From Talpa occidentalis (lineage: Eukaryota > Chordata > Mammalia > Eulipotyphla > Talpidae): 64,000 nt of DNA. Within the stretch, counting starts at the first letter, position 1. The number at the start of each line of letters is the position of its first letter. The notes beneath the pieces are model-generated. The model saw only the letters and a program-made list of their open reading frames with translations. It was not told where the DNA came from and ran no database searches. Positions 45,601-56,425 of the stretch are shown here, in pieces. Both the position numbers and the translations under genes were made by a program. The stretch spans positions 14,283,314-14,347,313 of the forward strand of contig NW_023601543.1 in assembly GCF_014898055.3 (NCBI RefSeq). Direction: 5' to 3'.

Positions 45601-48554
45601 GGCTGGGGCATAGTAGGAAGCAAGGCTCGGAAAGGACAGGGTAGATTAGGGAGTCACTAGAAGTCTCTGAAAGATCACTGTCAATAAAAATCTGCCTGTG
45701 AGCAGTATCAGGCTTTGAAAAGGGGGATGGGACAAATGCACTCATTGTTTTCTCTCTTTTGAGCGGGAGAGGACTTTGCCCCTTTTCTTTCTTCACTTGC
45801 TTTACCTCACCCATTTATCTTTTACAATCACCCTGCTTCAGCCAAACCAGTTACAGAGAACGTTGGACTCACAAAATTGACAAAGTAGGTTTCATTCGTT
45901 TGACATCAGCTAAGACCTGCAACTGAGAAATGTTCATTGGTTTTGGCTACTAAGCCCTGTGGCTGGGGAGTGATATTGCAGTCTAACTCTTTTACACATT
46001 GTAAATACTCCTTCAGAAGTAGCCGGTGGAGCAGTTGGATGGTGAGAGCTGAAAATGTGGTGTCAGAGGTTTCAGACCTGGACTGGGGAAGGAGCTGGGG
46101 GAGCGCTCCCCAAGATGGATAAATCATACAAAAGCTCCTGCCTGCGCATTAAGGGGGCCTGGTCATTATCCTAACCACTTATTTAATTCAAATGTTTTGG
46201 ATTAAAAACTAATTTGGAGACCCTCTCCTTTCCCTCACCACGGCGTCCCAGATCTGATTTTCAACAATTAGAAAATAGGACTTGTCATGCAAATTTGTTT
46301 TATACACAAATTAGCTACAATGTTCCTGTTGCCAAAAACTCATATATTCTATTTTTCAACGCAACTGTCTGTCTGGAGATTGCTGCCTTGAATTGAATTT
46401 ATCAGGTTTCTCAGGATGTAACCATTTTCTTATAAAGGAAACTAATCCAGGGAAGATAATGTGTTTCTGTACCACCTAAGTCTGTGGGCCACAGCTGCAA
46501 ATAAGAACTAGCAGGGCCCCACCGGGTCACCTTTTGGTCCTTTATCCTGGAGCAATCATTAAAAGTGTTAGATTGCATCATGAAGGTTAGTCCTTATTTG
46601 ACCTGATAGTGGAAAGCTCTGTAAAGTGAATTGTGACCGTAACTACTACAGCAGTTGAGCACAAAGAGATCATTGATCTTCTTTCACAAGCATCATGAAA
46701 ATTCTTCAGTGTTTTCCTCAAAGCCCAGGAACCATTTGCATCTGTGTGGCAGACATCATTGCATAGAAAGCCCTGACCTGCAGACCGGAAGATTCACTAG
46801 GATCCACACTTCATCCTGAGATGCTTGATCTCCCGGTTCCATTGGATAAGAAATGTCATTCTCCAACGACACCACCCCCACCCTTCGCCTGCATGCATAC
46901 TTTCTAAAGGGGCCTCATGTGTGATAGGGAGTCAGATTATCTATATTTTGACACAACACAAAATAAAAGCTGGTCAGCTGTCTAAACAAGTTGACCCGAT
47001 TTTAGATGAGATTCCATTGCCATGCGGATGTTCTAAATTGTGAATATAAGACACAGAGATAGCAGAAATCTCTCATTAAGGTCTAGTACCTATTTCCTTT
47101 TATTTTATCAATTTGTGCTTTCCATTAACAAGCTGTTCATTTTGTGGGGTTAGGCGGTGAGCAGACGAGATGTGAGGAGGAATGAATGAGCAAAGTTCAA
47201 GTTTTATTAAATTTATCCTCCGGAATGAAAGGGCAAGGACTACGGGAAATATATGACTTCGGGAAATTTCTAATTTTGCTCCATTAGTTATCTGTGACTC
47301 CCTCATTTGTTTTCTTACAGTGATTGTCAGTAGAACCCTTCCAAAGTTAGATTTCTCATGTAGGCTCATTTTAGGGACAATAAGAAAGTTGACGATTAAA
47401 CAAAATGCATCTTGTTTTGTTTGGGGGACATAAAAGGAACCCTAATAGAATAAGTGGTAGTTTTTGAAAAGGTAAGGAAGGTCAGCCGAATCCCCGGGAG
47501 CATAAATAGGAATGGTCCCCAGACTAAGAAGAGCTCCCACTCTCCAGATTTAGGTCAGGAATTCTATAGATGAGGTCCTAAACTGCAAAGAAGAATGAAC
47601 TAGGATAGCTTCAAAAGATTATTCCTAATTTAATATTCCCCAGTTTCATCATGTCCAGTTGAAAGTTGGTAGAAAATGCTTCCATAAGGGATTTAAAAAT
47701 AAATTCTGCAGTTTGGGTGAGAATTACAATACAGTAATTGCTCATGGTTTATACTTAAGTCATAATTGAAATTTCAGCAACAAGAATTATTGAATTTAAA
47801 GGTGTGGGGATTTCTTTTTAACATTGAAATTGTTTAAATAGGGCTGTTTTACTTAAAATAACATCAGGCATGGATCACAAATACATGACACAGAAAAAGA
47901 TCCTATAAGTATTTATTGATTTATTGGCTTATTTACTGCTGGCTAACAGTAGGAATAAAACAATACAATAAAAGTAGCTAGGCATCACCACTGTGTCTTA
48001 GGATTTTGCTATTTCTATAACCCTTGCTTTCAAACCACAAATCTTTAGAGACTGCATTGTGTCCTGGATATAATATAAAATGTGGATTTGTATTCAGTGA
48101 ATCAGCTTACACAGCGTGATATCTCTCTTGTTGATAGGAGATCTTTCCCTATAAGAAAGAAGGCGTGAGATGGTGCCCTGAATTATCAGGATTTTCACAT
48201 ATGTTGATCATATATGAGGAGGCTACATAGAAAGTACTCAAATCTCACTCTTAATTCAGTGCCAAACAGAAATCTGTACATTAGTGTGAAGAACAAAATA
48301 CCTAAATCCCTGAAGTTATCTGGGACTAAACAAAAGGCAAGCTCAATTATAGTCAAATGTCTATTACTAAATGCCTTTAGTTCATCAGATTTTTCCCCCT
48401 AAACTCCTTCAACTTTTAGAAGAAGGTATAAATAGCAATGAAAAGGTTCAATGGGGAAAGCAAGGTATATTCATGGATCAGGGCAAATTCAGACCAGTCT
48501 CCTCGCGTTGTACATTAACAATTCAGAAATTAAAAATAGAAACCCAAAGTTATA
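45601..48554. other. Unassigned sequence
   Basis: About 3 kb with no recognised gene or repeat. An octamer word ATGCAAAT occurs near 46288 in an AT-rich, unique-looking stretch (46240-46400). Confidence 0.4.
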
Positions 48555-48700
48555 ATAGTAGCAGTTAATATTTATTGAGCATCTGCTCTATGCCAGATGT
48601 GATGCAGTGTGTTCTACGTACATCATCTCATTTAATTTTTTTCACAGTCCAGTGAGTTAGGTGCTCTTATCAGTCTCCTTTTATAGATCAGGAGCTCTGT
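48555..48700 (-). mobile_element. MIR SINE, antisense
   Basis: 'gcagttaatatttattgagcatctgctctatgccagatgtgatgc', 'catcatctcatttaat', 'ccagtgagttaggtgctctta' and 'ttttatagatcaggagctctg' follow antisense MIR. Confidence 0.85.
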
Positions 48701-48792
48701 AAAATCCAATCTTCTACTTTAAAAGGCAGTGATGTGGACTAACATATTATTCTGTAAAATTACCAAGTGCAAAACAAAATAAGTACATTTTT

Positions 48793-48818
48793 TTCTGATT
48801 AACCATCGTTAATCAGAA
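48793..48818. repeat. Perfect short inverted repeat
   Basis: Arms TTCTGATTAAC and GTTAATCAGAA (11 bp, perfect complement) around a 4-base loop CATC. Confidence 0.9.
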
Positions 48819-49039
48819 CCTCCTAAATCCCTGAGCATTCCATTTGATCAAGATTTCACCATCTTGCACTATAGTACTCAAATTATGGAAATGCATTTAA
48901 AACTTGATTATTCTAAGAAATGTTGATATAATCAGCATCAGAACTTTTAAGTTGTGGCATTAGCTCTTCATTATCATCTGTCAAGTTTTTACTCTAAGTG
49001 AGTAAGTTCCTAGAATGAGTCACATACTCCTACCCTATT

Positions 49040-49140
49040 GAGTATTAATTTATTCATTCAACCAAGGCCCACTCTGTTCCAGGCATCAAACATGGTGATG
49101 GGTACAGGGGATATAGTTGTAGAACAGAGCAGGGGAAGAC
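49040..49140 (-). mobile_element. L2 3' end, antisense
   Basis: 'tattcattcaaccaaggcccactctgttccaggcatcaaacatggtgatgggtacaggggatatag' is the antisense L2 end. Confidence 0.8.
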
Positions 49141-49255
49141 AGGGAGAGGGAGAGAGAGAGGGACAGGAATAGTCAGAGGCTGAGGGAGAAGGAGGAAGCA
49201 GCTGAAGCAAAAGGGAGAAGAGAAAGGGAGAGGGAGAAAAAGATGAGATCCTCCT
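49141..49255. repeat. GA-rich low-complexity tract
   Basis: Almost wholly purine on the plus strand, with repeated GGGAGA/GGGAGAGA words. Confidence 0.85.
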
Positions 49256-49539
49256 TAGAAAAACTTACAAACTTGCGGGGGGGAAAGTTAGGTTGTGTTT
49301 TTTGTTTAATTTTTTTCTATTCCAATCTAATCTCTTATTTATTCTAAGACTGTATGTTTGTACACATACATATTTAAACAGAGTAATAGTACATATGCTC
49401 ATTTATAACCTGCTCTTGAAGTTTGCACTATAGTGATTATTTTTCCATGCCAATGAATATTCTTTTTATTTATTTATATAAAAATATTGTGATGTCATTA
49501 GTTTGTAGCACTATACATGACTTATGATTCACTTAAATT
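49256..49539. other. Unassigned AT-rich sequence
   Basis: Possible old L1 antisense text near 49370-49460 ('aatagtacatatgctcatttataacctgctc'), too weak to call. Confidence 0.3.
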
Positions 49540-49740
49540 AATAAGATAATCATAATTTTATATATTTGCTTACCTTTGCAACAACCTTGTGAAATGTTAT
49601 CATTCCCCTTTACACATGATGAAAGTAAGATTAGGGGAGATTACATGAATTACCCAAAGCTACTCACCTAAAGTAAAGGACAGGGAACCAATATTTGAGT
49701 CCTAATCTGTCAGGCTCAGAAGCACTACTGCTTCCATCAT
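49540..49740 (-). mobile_element. MIR remnant, antisense
   Basis: 'ttgcaacaaccttgtgaaatgttatcattcccctttacacatgatgaaag' and 'ttacccaaagctactcacc' and 'ctaatctgtcaggctcagaagc' fit antisense MIR. Confidence 0.7.
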
Positions 49741-50724
49741 ACCATTCTATCTCCCATGGAACTCATTTTGAGCAGTATGAAACTGCAGAAAGAAATGCCA
49801 AGAAAGTTTTGGGTAGTGTACTAATATTTGACTCTCTGGGAGCATTCAAGTGCCAGAACGGTCTTCCTTTGAAAATGATATGCAAATCTAGTCTGTGAAA
49901 ATCATCTTGGTCATGACCTGCATATTTCCTAATACACTGCACTGGGTGTTCGTATCTTTAGTTCTAGTCATGACACGGATTTAATAGGACATGCATAATG
50001 ATGCAGTGAGTGGTGGACTCAATATACACAAGCAAGTTTTCATCCTTTCACTTAGCTACTCAGTTGATGCAAGGAAGGAATGTTTGACAAGTCCCAGAAG
50101 ACATTTAATGGAAGTGTTCCAAATGGAGTCTGATTGCTGAAGAAATGGCACTAGTTATGCAGGCTGAAAACATTAGCTTAGGGATGCTTTTTATTAAAAA
50201 CAATATTGTAAAACGTCATTTTGTTAGAGCCTTAGCATGCATTGTACTGAAACTTGATTGACCTTTAGCTGACTGGATTCCAAGCCTTTTATTGACATCT
50301 CAAAACACTGCCTCAAGAATTCTATAGCTGCAAGCCCTGGAAAAATTGAGGGTTAAAGAATGAGCCCTGAGAGGCCAACCTGATTTCTCTTTTGATAGGA
50401 TTAGAGAACCAGTAGATAAAAGGCTTAGGCGAGTCACCTAACTTTGGACTTTAACAAACCTTCTGATTCCACATTTCATGAAGTTTTAATTGAAACACTT
50501 GAAATCCCAGGTGCTGCTGAGGAGTTAAGAAACCATCTCTGCTGGTCCCTGACTGACCTGTGTAAGACTTGGAGAGTAGAAAATGCCTTTAGCCATTTTA
50601 TTTGGTGGAGCAGTGACTAGTAAAGTGACCATGTTTCTGAAATCATTTGAAGAGGAAAGGATTAGCACTACCCAAACCTGGGCCTTAACCCCCATCACTC
50701 TACCTACTAAATAACACCCCCTTT
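49741..50724. other. Unassigned sequence
   Basis: Nothing recognised, apart from a possible MIR end near 50660-50710. Confidence 0.4.
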
Positions 50725-50985
50725 TTATTATTTTTTTAATTGAGCTAACTTTTAAAACACTGTGTATGACTCAGAGGTGTAGAATCACACTTCTTCACAT
50801 GGATGTCACCACACCATGGCACCCACAGTCCTCTGCAATAGTTCAGTGGGCTCCCACAACACTCTACCCTCCTCTCTCTCCCTCCCCCTCTGGTAGCCTT
50901 AATTCTGCAGTCAGATTTTTTAGGGTTTGTTTTGCTTTAAGGTAAACAGACGAAATAACATAAATAAATAAATAACCCCCTTGCA
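50725..50985 (-). mobile_element. L1 3' UTR fragment, antisense
   Basis: 'aattgagctaacttttaaaacactgtgtatgactcagaggtgtag', 'caccacaccatggcacccacagtcctctgcaatag' and 'agccttaattctgcagtcagatttt' parallel the antisense L1 3' UTR seen at 30046-30250, in the same order. Confidence 0.75.
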
Positions 50986-51524
50986 GTTTCTGTGTCTTTG
51001 TCCTCTTTCCTCATTTGATGTGGACCTATAGTTTTCTTTTCTAGAATCCTCTATATTATCAACCAAAGTGACTGTGGCACCAGGATAGTACAATGATTAT
51101 ATCTGCATCAATGAAACAAACCTTATAGTGAAAGGATGGGAAAATGTCAGGAGAAAACCTAAGGAATATATGGCCAGCATTTTCAAAGGCAGATTGAGTC
51201 CAGTCATAGCCATGTTCAAAGAGGATCCTATCTCTTTAAGGGAAGAATAGAAGACAATTGATAGCTTATGACCAAAATATTAATTTCCCAGTCGCAGGGG
51301 GGATCTTGCAAATGACAGCGTCACAACCTTTTAAGGGCCTATATTTCAATTCTGTATTTTTCAACAAGATCTGTAAATATTACAGAGGGCAACTGGCTTT
51401 AAGCAATTCATGTATTAGTCCTAGACTTTGAAGATTTAAAGAGTTTTCCTCTGGCTCAGATAAAATCTGGAGACATCCCAGTCCTTAATGGAGTCTGGAC
51501 TTTGGCTTTCTTTTTCTTCTTTAG
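50986..51524. other. Sequence upstream of the candidate exon (probable intron)
   Basis: No repeat recognised. The last 40 bases hold a pyrimidine-rich tract (about 51501-51522) before the acceptor AG, and CCTTAAT at 51483-51489 is placed where a branch point could lie. Confidence 0.5.
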
Positions 51525-51668
51525 GATTGAACCAGCTGCCCTTTGACCCTGCCAACAACAACGAGCCCCTGCAATTTGGTAGTGCCAGTGGCCCTTTGGT
51601 CACAGAAGGCCTCAGTGAAAATGGAGGGGAGTCAAGCAAGAAAAGAAAGAGAACAAATGCTCCTGCAG
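51525..51668 (+). CDS. Candidate internal coding exon of an unrecognised nuclear protein gene
   Basis: The acceptor is a long pyrimidine run ending in TTTAG (AG at 51523-51524) and the donor is CAG|GTAAGC (GT at 51669-51670). Between them lie 144 bp, open throughout in one frame. The exon enters after the first base of a codon and leaves after the first base of another (phase 1 to 1), so it can be skipped without a frameshift. The peptide begins LNQLPFDPANNNEPLQFGSA, continues with an acidic/serine part and ends near SSKKRKRTNAPA. The SKKRKR cluster is a monopartite nuclear-localisation-like signal, suggesting a nuclear or DNA-binding protein. No folded domain is visible, and the composition suggests a disordered linker. 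I do not recognise the gene. No other exon of it was found in the window. The antisense ORF overlapping it is a shadow. Confidence 0.8.
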
Positions 51669-51719
51669 GTAAGCTAGGCGTTAATGCACTCTCTTAAGCC
51701 AGTGCGACTGAGCCAGCAT
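51669..51719 (+). other. Start of the downstream intron
   Basis: GTAAGC donor followed directly by non-coding sequence and, from about 51720, an old L2. The exon frame runs a few codons past the donor before a stop, as expected for intron. Confidence 0.6.
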
Positions 51720-52035
51720 TTCCCTCGAGCCTTGTATGTGGCAGGCACTGTGCTAGGATTTGTAGGAACTACAGAAATGAAAGAGTCCCCTGACTTCAAG
51801 GAGCTCACGATGATATTGAGGGGGAGAGTAAAGCACATACAGGAATAGTTTTAATAATAAAGTAGCATAAAATAGCATATCACTAATGCTGTGGTAAATG
51901 CTTTAAAAGGAAAAAAAATGTCTATGGGAGTATAAATGGGGGAAGCGTTTCCTTCAACCTTGGGCATCGTGGAGCACTTCACAGTGGAAGTACATTTGTA
52001 GTTGGCTCTTGAACGGGTGGGCTTGAGACAAAAGA
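51720..52035 (-). mobile_element. L2 remnant, antisense
   Basis: 'tatgtggcaggcactgtgctaggatttgtaggaactacagaaatgaaagagtcccctgacttcaaggagctcacgatg' is a clear antisense L2 3' end. Degraded L2 body continues ('ggagtataaatgggggaagcg', 'acgggtgggcttgagac'). Confidence 0.85.
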
Positions 52036-52559
52036 TGAGTAAAGACCATTGATTTATGTGGAAGGAGTTGCATGAGTGAATGGTTTCACTGTACATTTTC
52101 CTTTGTGTGTGCACGTGATAGTCCACCCTTGGGCGCGCTTCTGATGCAGATAACTGCATATATTTACATCTCACCACCCCACCTGTTTCCCCCAGGGCAC
52201 ACGATGCCTGTGTGTGTGTGTGTGTGTGAAGAACACATTTTCTTAAATCCTCTATCATAGCCAGCTGGCTTTGTAGTCTCCCCTCAAGTCCCCTGTATCC
52301 CTTATGCTCCATTGGTCTAATCTCATGCTAAATTTCTCCAAAATGAGTGGGGAAACGTAGGATAACCAGGTCTTAATTGATCATTTTTATTTTAAATTTT
52401 CTTCAAAACATCTCTTTGTTGCTTGGCTATTTATTTGGAAATAGTAACTATTGTATATAGAGTCTTGCCCGAAATTTTGGTACTTTTTTTGTTCTGATTT
52501 TTACTATCACTTTTATATTCTGATTATATGTTTATAAACATATCATATCCTATTTCACT
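52036..52559. other. Unassigned sequence with a (TG)n run
   Basis: Contains a (TG)10-type run at 52209-52228; otherwise unrecognised. Confidence 0.5.
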
Positions 52560-52700
52560 TTTAGTTTTTATCTTTTAAATTATGTTTGTTGTGGCGATTT
52601 ACAATGCTGTCTGTGTTTTAGGGGTATAGGTTCACCCCATACAAATGTGTTATGACACCAGCCCACCACCAAAGCCCCATAATCCTCCACCATAACTGAT
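52560..52700 (-). mobile_element. L1 3' UTR fragment, antisense
   Basis: 'gtggcgatttacaatgctgtctgtgttttaggggtataggttcaccccatac' and 'cagcccaccaccaaagcccc' resemble the antisense L1 3' UTR at 30060-30170 in order. Confidence 0.6.
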
Positions 52701-52879
52701 TTTAAGTTATTAATTTTTCTGCTTATAAATCAAGATATTTGGTAAAGAAAACTTTGGAAAACAAAAATACAGTAAAATATTAGCTATCTGGACCCTCCAA
52801 AAAAGAGTGATTCTCAAAACTGGATTTTCTGGAACACTGGAAAGTATAGCCAAAGAACCAGCCTGAGTTGTAATGGCAT

Positions 52880-53085
52880 CTGTCTCCCTCTGTGGCCTGA
52901 GGTTGGTTGCTTCCCCCTCTGAGTTTCACCTCTGAGTTTCTACTGTAAAGGAGAGTGATACTAAAATCTACCTCTTAGGGAGTGACAGAATTAAATGAAG
53001 TGATGCAGGTAAAGTGCTTCATATGCTGTCTGCACACAGCAGTCACTTCGAAGGTGTCATTATTTTGTTATCATTATTATTATAT
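52880..53085 (+). mobile_element. MIR SINE, sense
   Basis: 'ggcctgaggttggttgcttccccctctgagtttc', 'aaatctacctcttagggagtgacagaattaaatgaagtgatgcaggtaaagtgcttc' and 'gtgtcattattttgttatcatt' follow sense MIR. Confidence 0.75.
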
Positions 53086-53165
53086 GATCATATCATATAC
53101 TTCATCTTTTTAAGAATCAACACATTTCACAATTTCAGCTTGGCCATTGTGGATGCTAATGGGGC

Positions 53166-53166
<1 letters not shown>

Positions 53167-53208
<42 letters not shown>

Positions 53209-53216
53209 CATGCGCA
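53167..53216. repeat. (TG)n then (CG)n tract
   Basis: A long uninterrupted TG run (about 53167-53198) passes into GCGCGCGTGCATGCGC. It is strictly alternating purine-pyrimidine and has strong Z-DNA-forming character. Confidence 0.95.
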
Positions 53217-54439
53217 CCCGTGCCAGTGCATGTGAACTTACCTGCCTTTTAAGGCGCATGCTCAACATAATCTCGACATTGCTTGCTTACAGGCATAATT
53301 CCAATCATTAATTATTGTGCTGTACTATGACATGCTACTTTTTCAGGTTTTCATGGTTTACTAAGGAATATAGGTCTTTGCCTCTACTCTAAGTGGTGGT
53401 TTTTCAGTTGTTCCAGCCACGTTTTACTTTGTCCTGTGCAATCTACGGTCACTTCTGGTTTCGCTCAATATCTCTTCATATAGCAGCTTTTTTTCCTTCA
53501 TCTAATCAGCTACAAACTTTAAACAAAAAACTCATCCCTTTCTCCATGTTGGTTTAACATTATTATGTTAAGTATGAATTAAATCAGCTTCACATGAACC
53601 CCTTATGGAGAGGGTTCCAAGAGTTAGGGCATCAAAGTTCAGACATCTATTTGGGCTGTTCTGAGACCTTTGCTGGTCACCTACTAGTTTTTCCCCTGTG
53701 TTCATGATCAGGATGTACTGGTTTTGAGTAACACCTCATGAACTGCTGTTAACCCTTGAGAGTGGGAAAGTGGATGTGCATTCATCTGAATGGTGAACTC
53801 TAAAGTAGTGCAGTTTTACTTCCAATGAGCGTATTCAGCAAGAGCAGAGTAACTGTTGCAGATATAGGGTTTTAGCGGTAGACTATGCTAATCTGTAATT
53901 AGCAGAATCAATTTGCATTCAAATAATGAATATGCTGACGTTCTTAAAAAACAGTATGTTCTTTAAAATAGGTGAAATAGGCCCCTGGCAGGCTAATGAT
54001 CTCTCTTGCAATCTTTTTCGCACTATTTGCTTAGTGAACCCTTTCTTTATAAGTAATACAAAGGTAACACCAGCCCAGGTTAAATTACCACAAATTTCAA
54101 ATTAGTGTAGTTGAAATTAATGAGGTGTTACTATACAGGGAGTCTCTTAGAATTGGGCAACTGGTAATCTTATGATATAGATTATAAATGGGCAGGTTGC
54201 CTCATAATGATTTTCTTTTATGCAGTACCAGACAAAAGGAAGAGGGAAGTTATTTTGGGAGTAGAGACTTCCTTCTTCTTTTGTCACAGTTCTCTACATC
54301 TTAGTGAGGAATGCTGGGGTTGGAAGTGCTTTCAGTGGCTGCCCATTTCAGTGCTAAGTGGAGATACAGGTCTAGCTGTTACAAAACTCAACCCTGTGTG
54401 CCCTTTCAATCAAAGATCTACCTGCCTCTCCTTTCATTA
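53217..54439. other. Unassigned sequence, possibly regulatory in part
   Basis: No repeat recognised. 53870-53950 and 54060-54130 are dense in homeodomain/octamer-like words (TAATTAGC, ATTTGCAT, AATTAATG). Function cannot be shown here. Confidence 0.35.
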
Positions 54440-54783
54440 CAAATAAGGGATAGGTCTTTGCTTGCAGCTCTAGTTACTCATTACACATTCTTTTTTTCTT
54501 TCTTTCCAATCCCTCCTACCTCAACATTTTCTATACCCTGTCTCTCTCCTTTTATACTAAAATTGATTTCTTGAAGGTCAACAGTGATCTCCAAATTGTC
54601 AAAGTCAGTGGCCTTTTGGCAGGTTTCAACCACCTTGACCTCTTTGCTTCATTTGATGCTGTTAACCTCCCTTTCCCTGCATTCCCTACTCTTGCCTTCT
54701 TTGGCAATACACTTAATAGATTCCTCTTCCTTTTCTGTCTCCTTTGTACATTCTTTCTCCTTTTCTTCCTATCTCGATTGTAA
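54440..54783 (+). mobile_element. Ancient L2/CR1 reverse-transcriptase remnant, sense
   Basis: The frame 54571-54783 encodes HLDLFASFDAVNLPFPAF, which resembles the LINE RT palm motif (LLDLSAAFDTVDH…LL), and upstream 'ggtcaacagtgatctccaaattgtcaaagtcagtggcc' fits L2 just before that motif. The catalytic FxDD part is absent and the frame downstream is only a hydrophobic translation of pyrimidine-rich DNA. Confidence 0.6.
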
Positions 54784-54784
54784 T

Positions 54785-54910
54785 TGAGGTTACTATTATC
54801 CACATTCACAAGTGAAGAAATAAAGGTTGAATAGAGTTACCAAAGCATGAACATTTAACCAATCATTTAACCAAGTCTCCAACTCTGGCCCCTAAGCCAG
54901 AGTTACTATG
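54785..54910 (-). mobile_element. MIR fragment, antisense
   Basis: 'tactattatccacattcacaagtgaagaaataaaggttgaatagagtta' resembles antisense MIR around its 'ttttacagatgaggaaactgaggc' core. Confidence 0.5.
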
Positions 54911-55109
54911 TTTGTAGATAGTCAGAATCTGGACTCATTACCATAAAGTATATTAAACATCAGTAGCACACTAGGGGGGCTATATTTATGTGAGAAGAAG
55001 GTGGACAGAGCTTGGATTTGATTATCTCTAGAGTCCCTTTGAACTTTGAATGCAGATCCTGCAGTTTCTTATTTTCAACTTTCTTGTCTGCTACTCCCTA
55101 AAACAATCT

Positions 55110-55699
55110 TCTTCTTCTTTTTTAAAAAAGATTTATTTATTGGGCCTCCCCTGGTGGCGCAGTGGTTGAGCGCTGGGCTGCGAAGCTGCCCACAGCATCT
55201 GCAGCGCCGGTTCGATGCCCGGCCGCCAGGCGAGGGTCCCACATGGCGTGACAGACCTCTCCTGCCACCCGCTGCTCCCCTCAGCAGTGTATTTCTTCAT
55301 CAGTCTGCCTGTTCTGTTCCCCGCTCTGGTGAATTCTCTCACCCTCCCGTGCTTCTGACTATACCCAGTGCTTGTATAAACAAACAAACAAACAAACAAA
55401 CAAACAAACAAATAAATAAATAAATAATTTTTAAAAAAAGATTTATTTATTTATGCATACAAGAACCGGGGCACAGGCCAGATGCGGGAGGGTGAGAGGA
55501 TTCACCAGAGACAGAGCTGGGAACAGAACAGGCAGACCGACCAAAATACACTGCTGAGGGGAGCAGCGGGCGCGACAGAAGAGGTCTGCCGCGCCATGTG
55601 GGACCCTCGCCTGCCGACTGGGATTGAATTCGTGCTGCAGAGGCTGCGGACAGCTTTACAGCACTGCGCTCAACCACCTGTACCACCAGGGGAGGCCCC
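55110..55699 (-). mobile_element. tRNA-derived SINE, copy 10 (host of a nested SINE)
   Basis: An older-type minus-strand copy (head GGGGCCTCCCCTGGTGGTACAG, 'gcatacaagaaccggggcac' tail class). The target duplication AAAACAATCT lies at 55100-55109 and 55700-55709, so the outer element spans the nested SINE in its tail. Confidence 0.92.
55142..55431 (+). mobile_element. tRNA-derived SINE, copy 9, nested in copy 10
   Basis: Head GGGCCTCCCCTGGTGGCGCAG, B-box GGTTCGATGCC, tail of (AAAC)n then (AAAT)n. It lies in the A-rich tail of copy 10 and is bracketed by 'ttaaaaaagatttatttatt' at about 55122-55141 and a near copy at 55431-55451. It is therefore younger than copy 10. Confidence 0.95.
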
Positions 55700-55709
55700 A
55701 AAACAATCT

Positions 55710-56425
55710 CCTTTTTCAGCCAAGCTGACTGCTTCCTCTTTTCAAAGTGACAATGTGCTGACCTCACTTGATACCTTGTTCATGCCATTTTTTTGTGTGT
55801 TTTCCCTCTACTTTCACCAGTCAACATCCTGTCCAACTGACAGCAGCTCGCACATGGCTTACCTTCTCCAGGAAGCCTTCTGGATCATCCAGTTTAAAGT
55901 GTTCACTTGTACCCCTTAGTCATTATATTCATATGAATCACTTGCTACTGACTATAAATCACCTCGAAACAGCCAGTCATCTGTTTATATGAATATGCCT
56001 TAATCTTTCAACTCAACATCAACCCCTTATTGGAAGGCTCCCTGACCAGCAGAGTTAGAGTATCTTGCATTAAACAGAATTCCAGTTGTTGGTTGAGCAC
56101 ATATTTGGTTGAAGAATTGCTTTCCCTTTGCCTTACTATTCTCTTGCCACTCCCGGAGTAGAATGTTGCATAAATTGGTCACTCCATTGCTAATGTTTGA
56201 TCACTTGACCCCAAATGTCAAACTCCAGACATTCATGAAATTACATACTGAGAAGCAACCACAAATAAAACTGGATGTTTGTGAAAAATATACTTGGCTC
56301 CTATATGATCCTTGATTCTTTACTAGGTAAAATTTCTTGAGTGCCCTAGGGGAAAAGATAGGTAGCATTTGGGTGTCCTGCCCCACATATCTACTGCAGA
56401 TTACTGATCTAGTTCACAGAGAAGG
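55710..56425. other. Unassigned sequence
   Basis: Nothing recognised. Confidence 0.4.

Noticed and set aside
51851..52312. 153-codon minus-strand ORF
   Set aside because: It lies on antisense L2 and a (CA)n run (the HTHTHT segment); nothing in it looks like a protein.
54207..54446. ORF as a second exon of the gene at 51525
   Set aside because: 'tttatgcag' near 54218-54226 is a passable acceptor, but I see no good donor in the right frame and the peptide has no evident similarity; not supportable without transcript data.
55482..55919. 145-codon plus-strand ORF
   Set aside because: The first half is SINE copy 10 read antisense; the rest is unsupported unique sequence.
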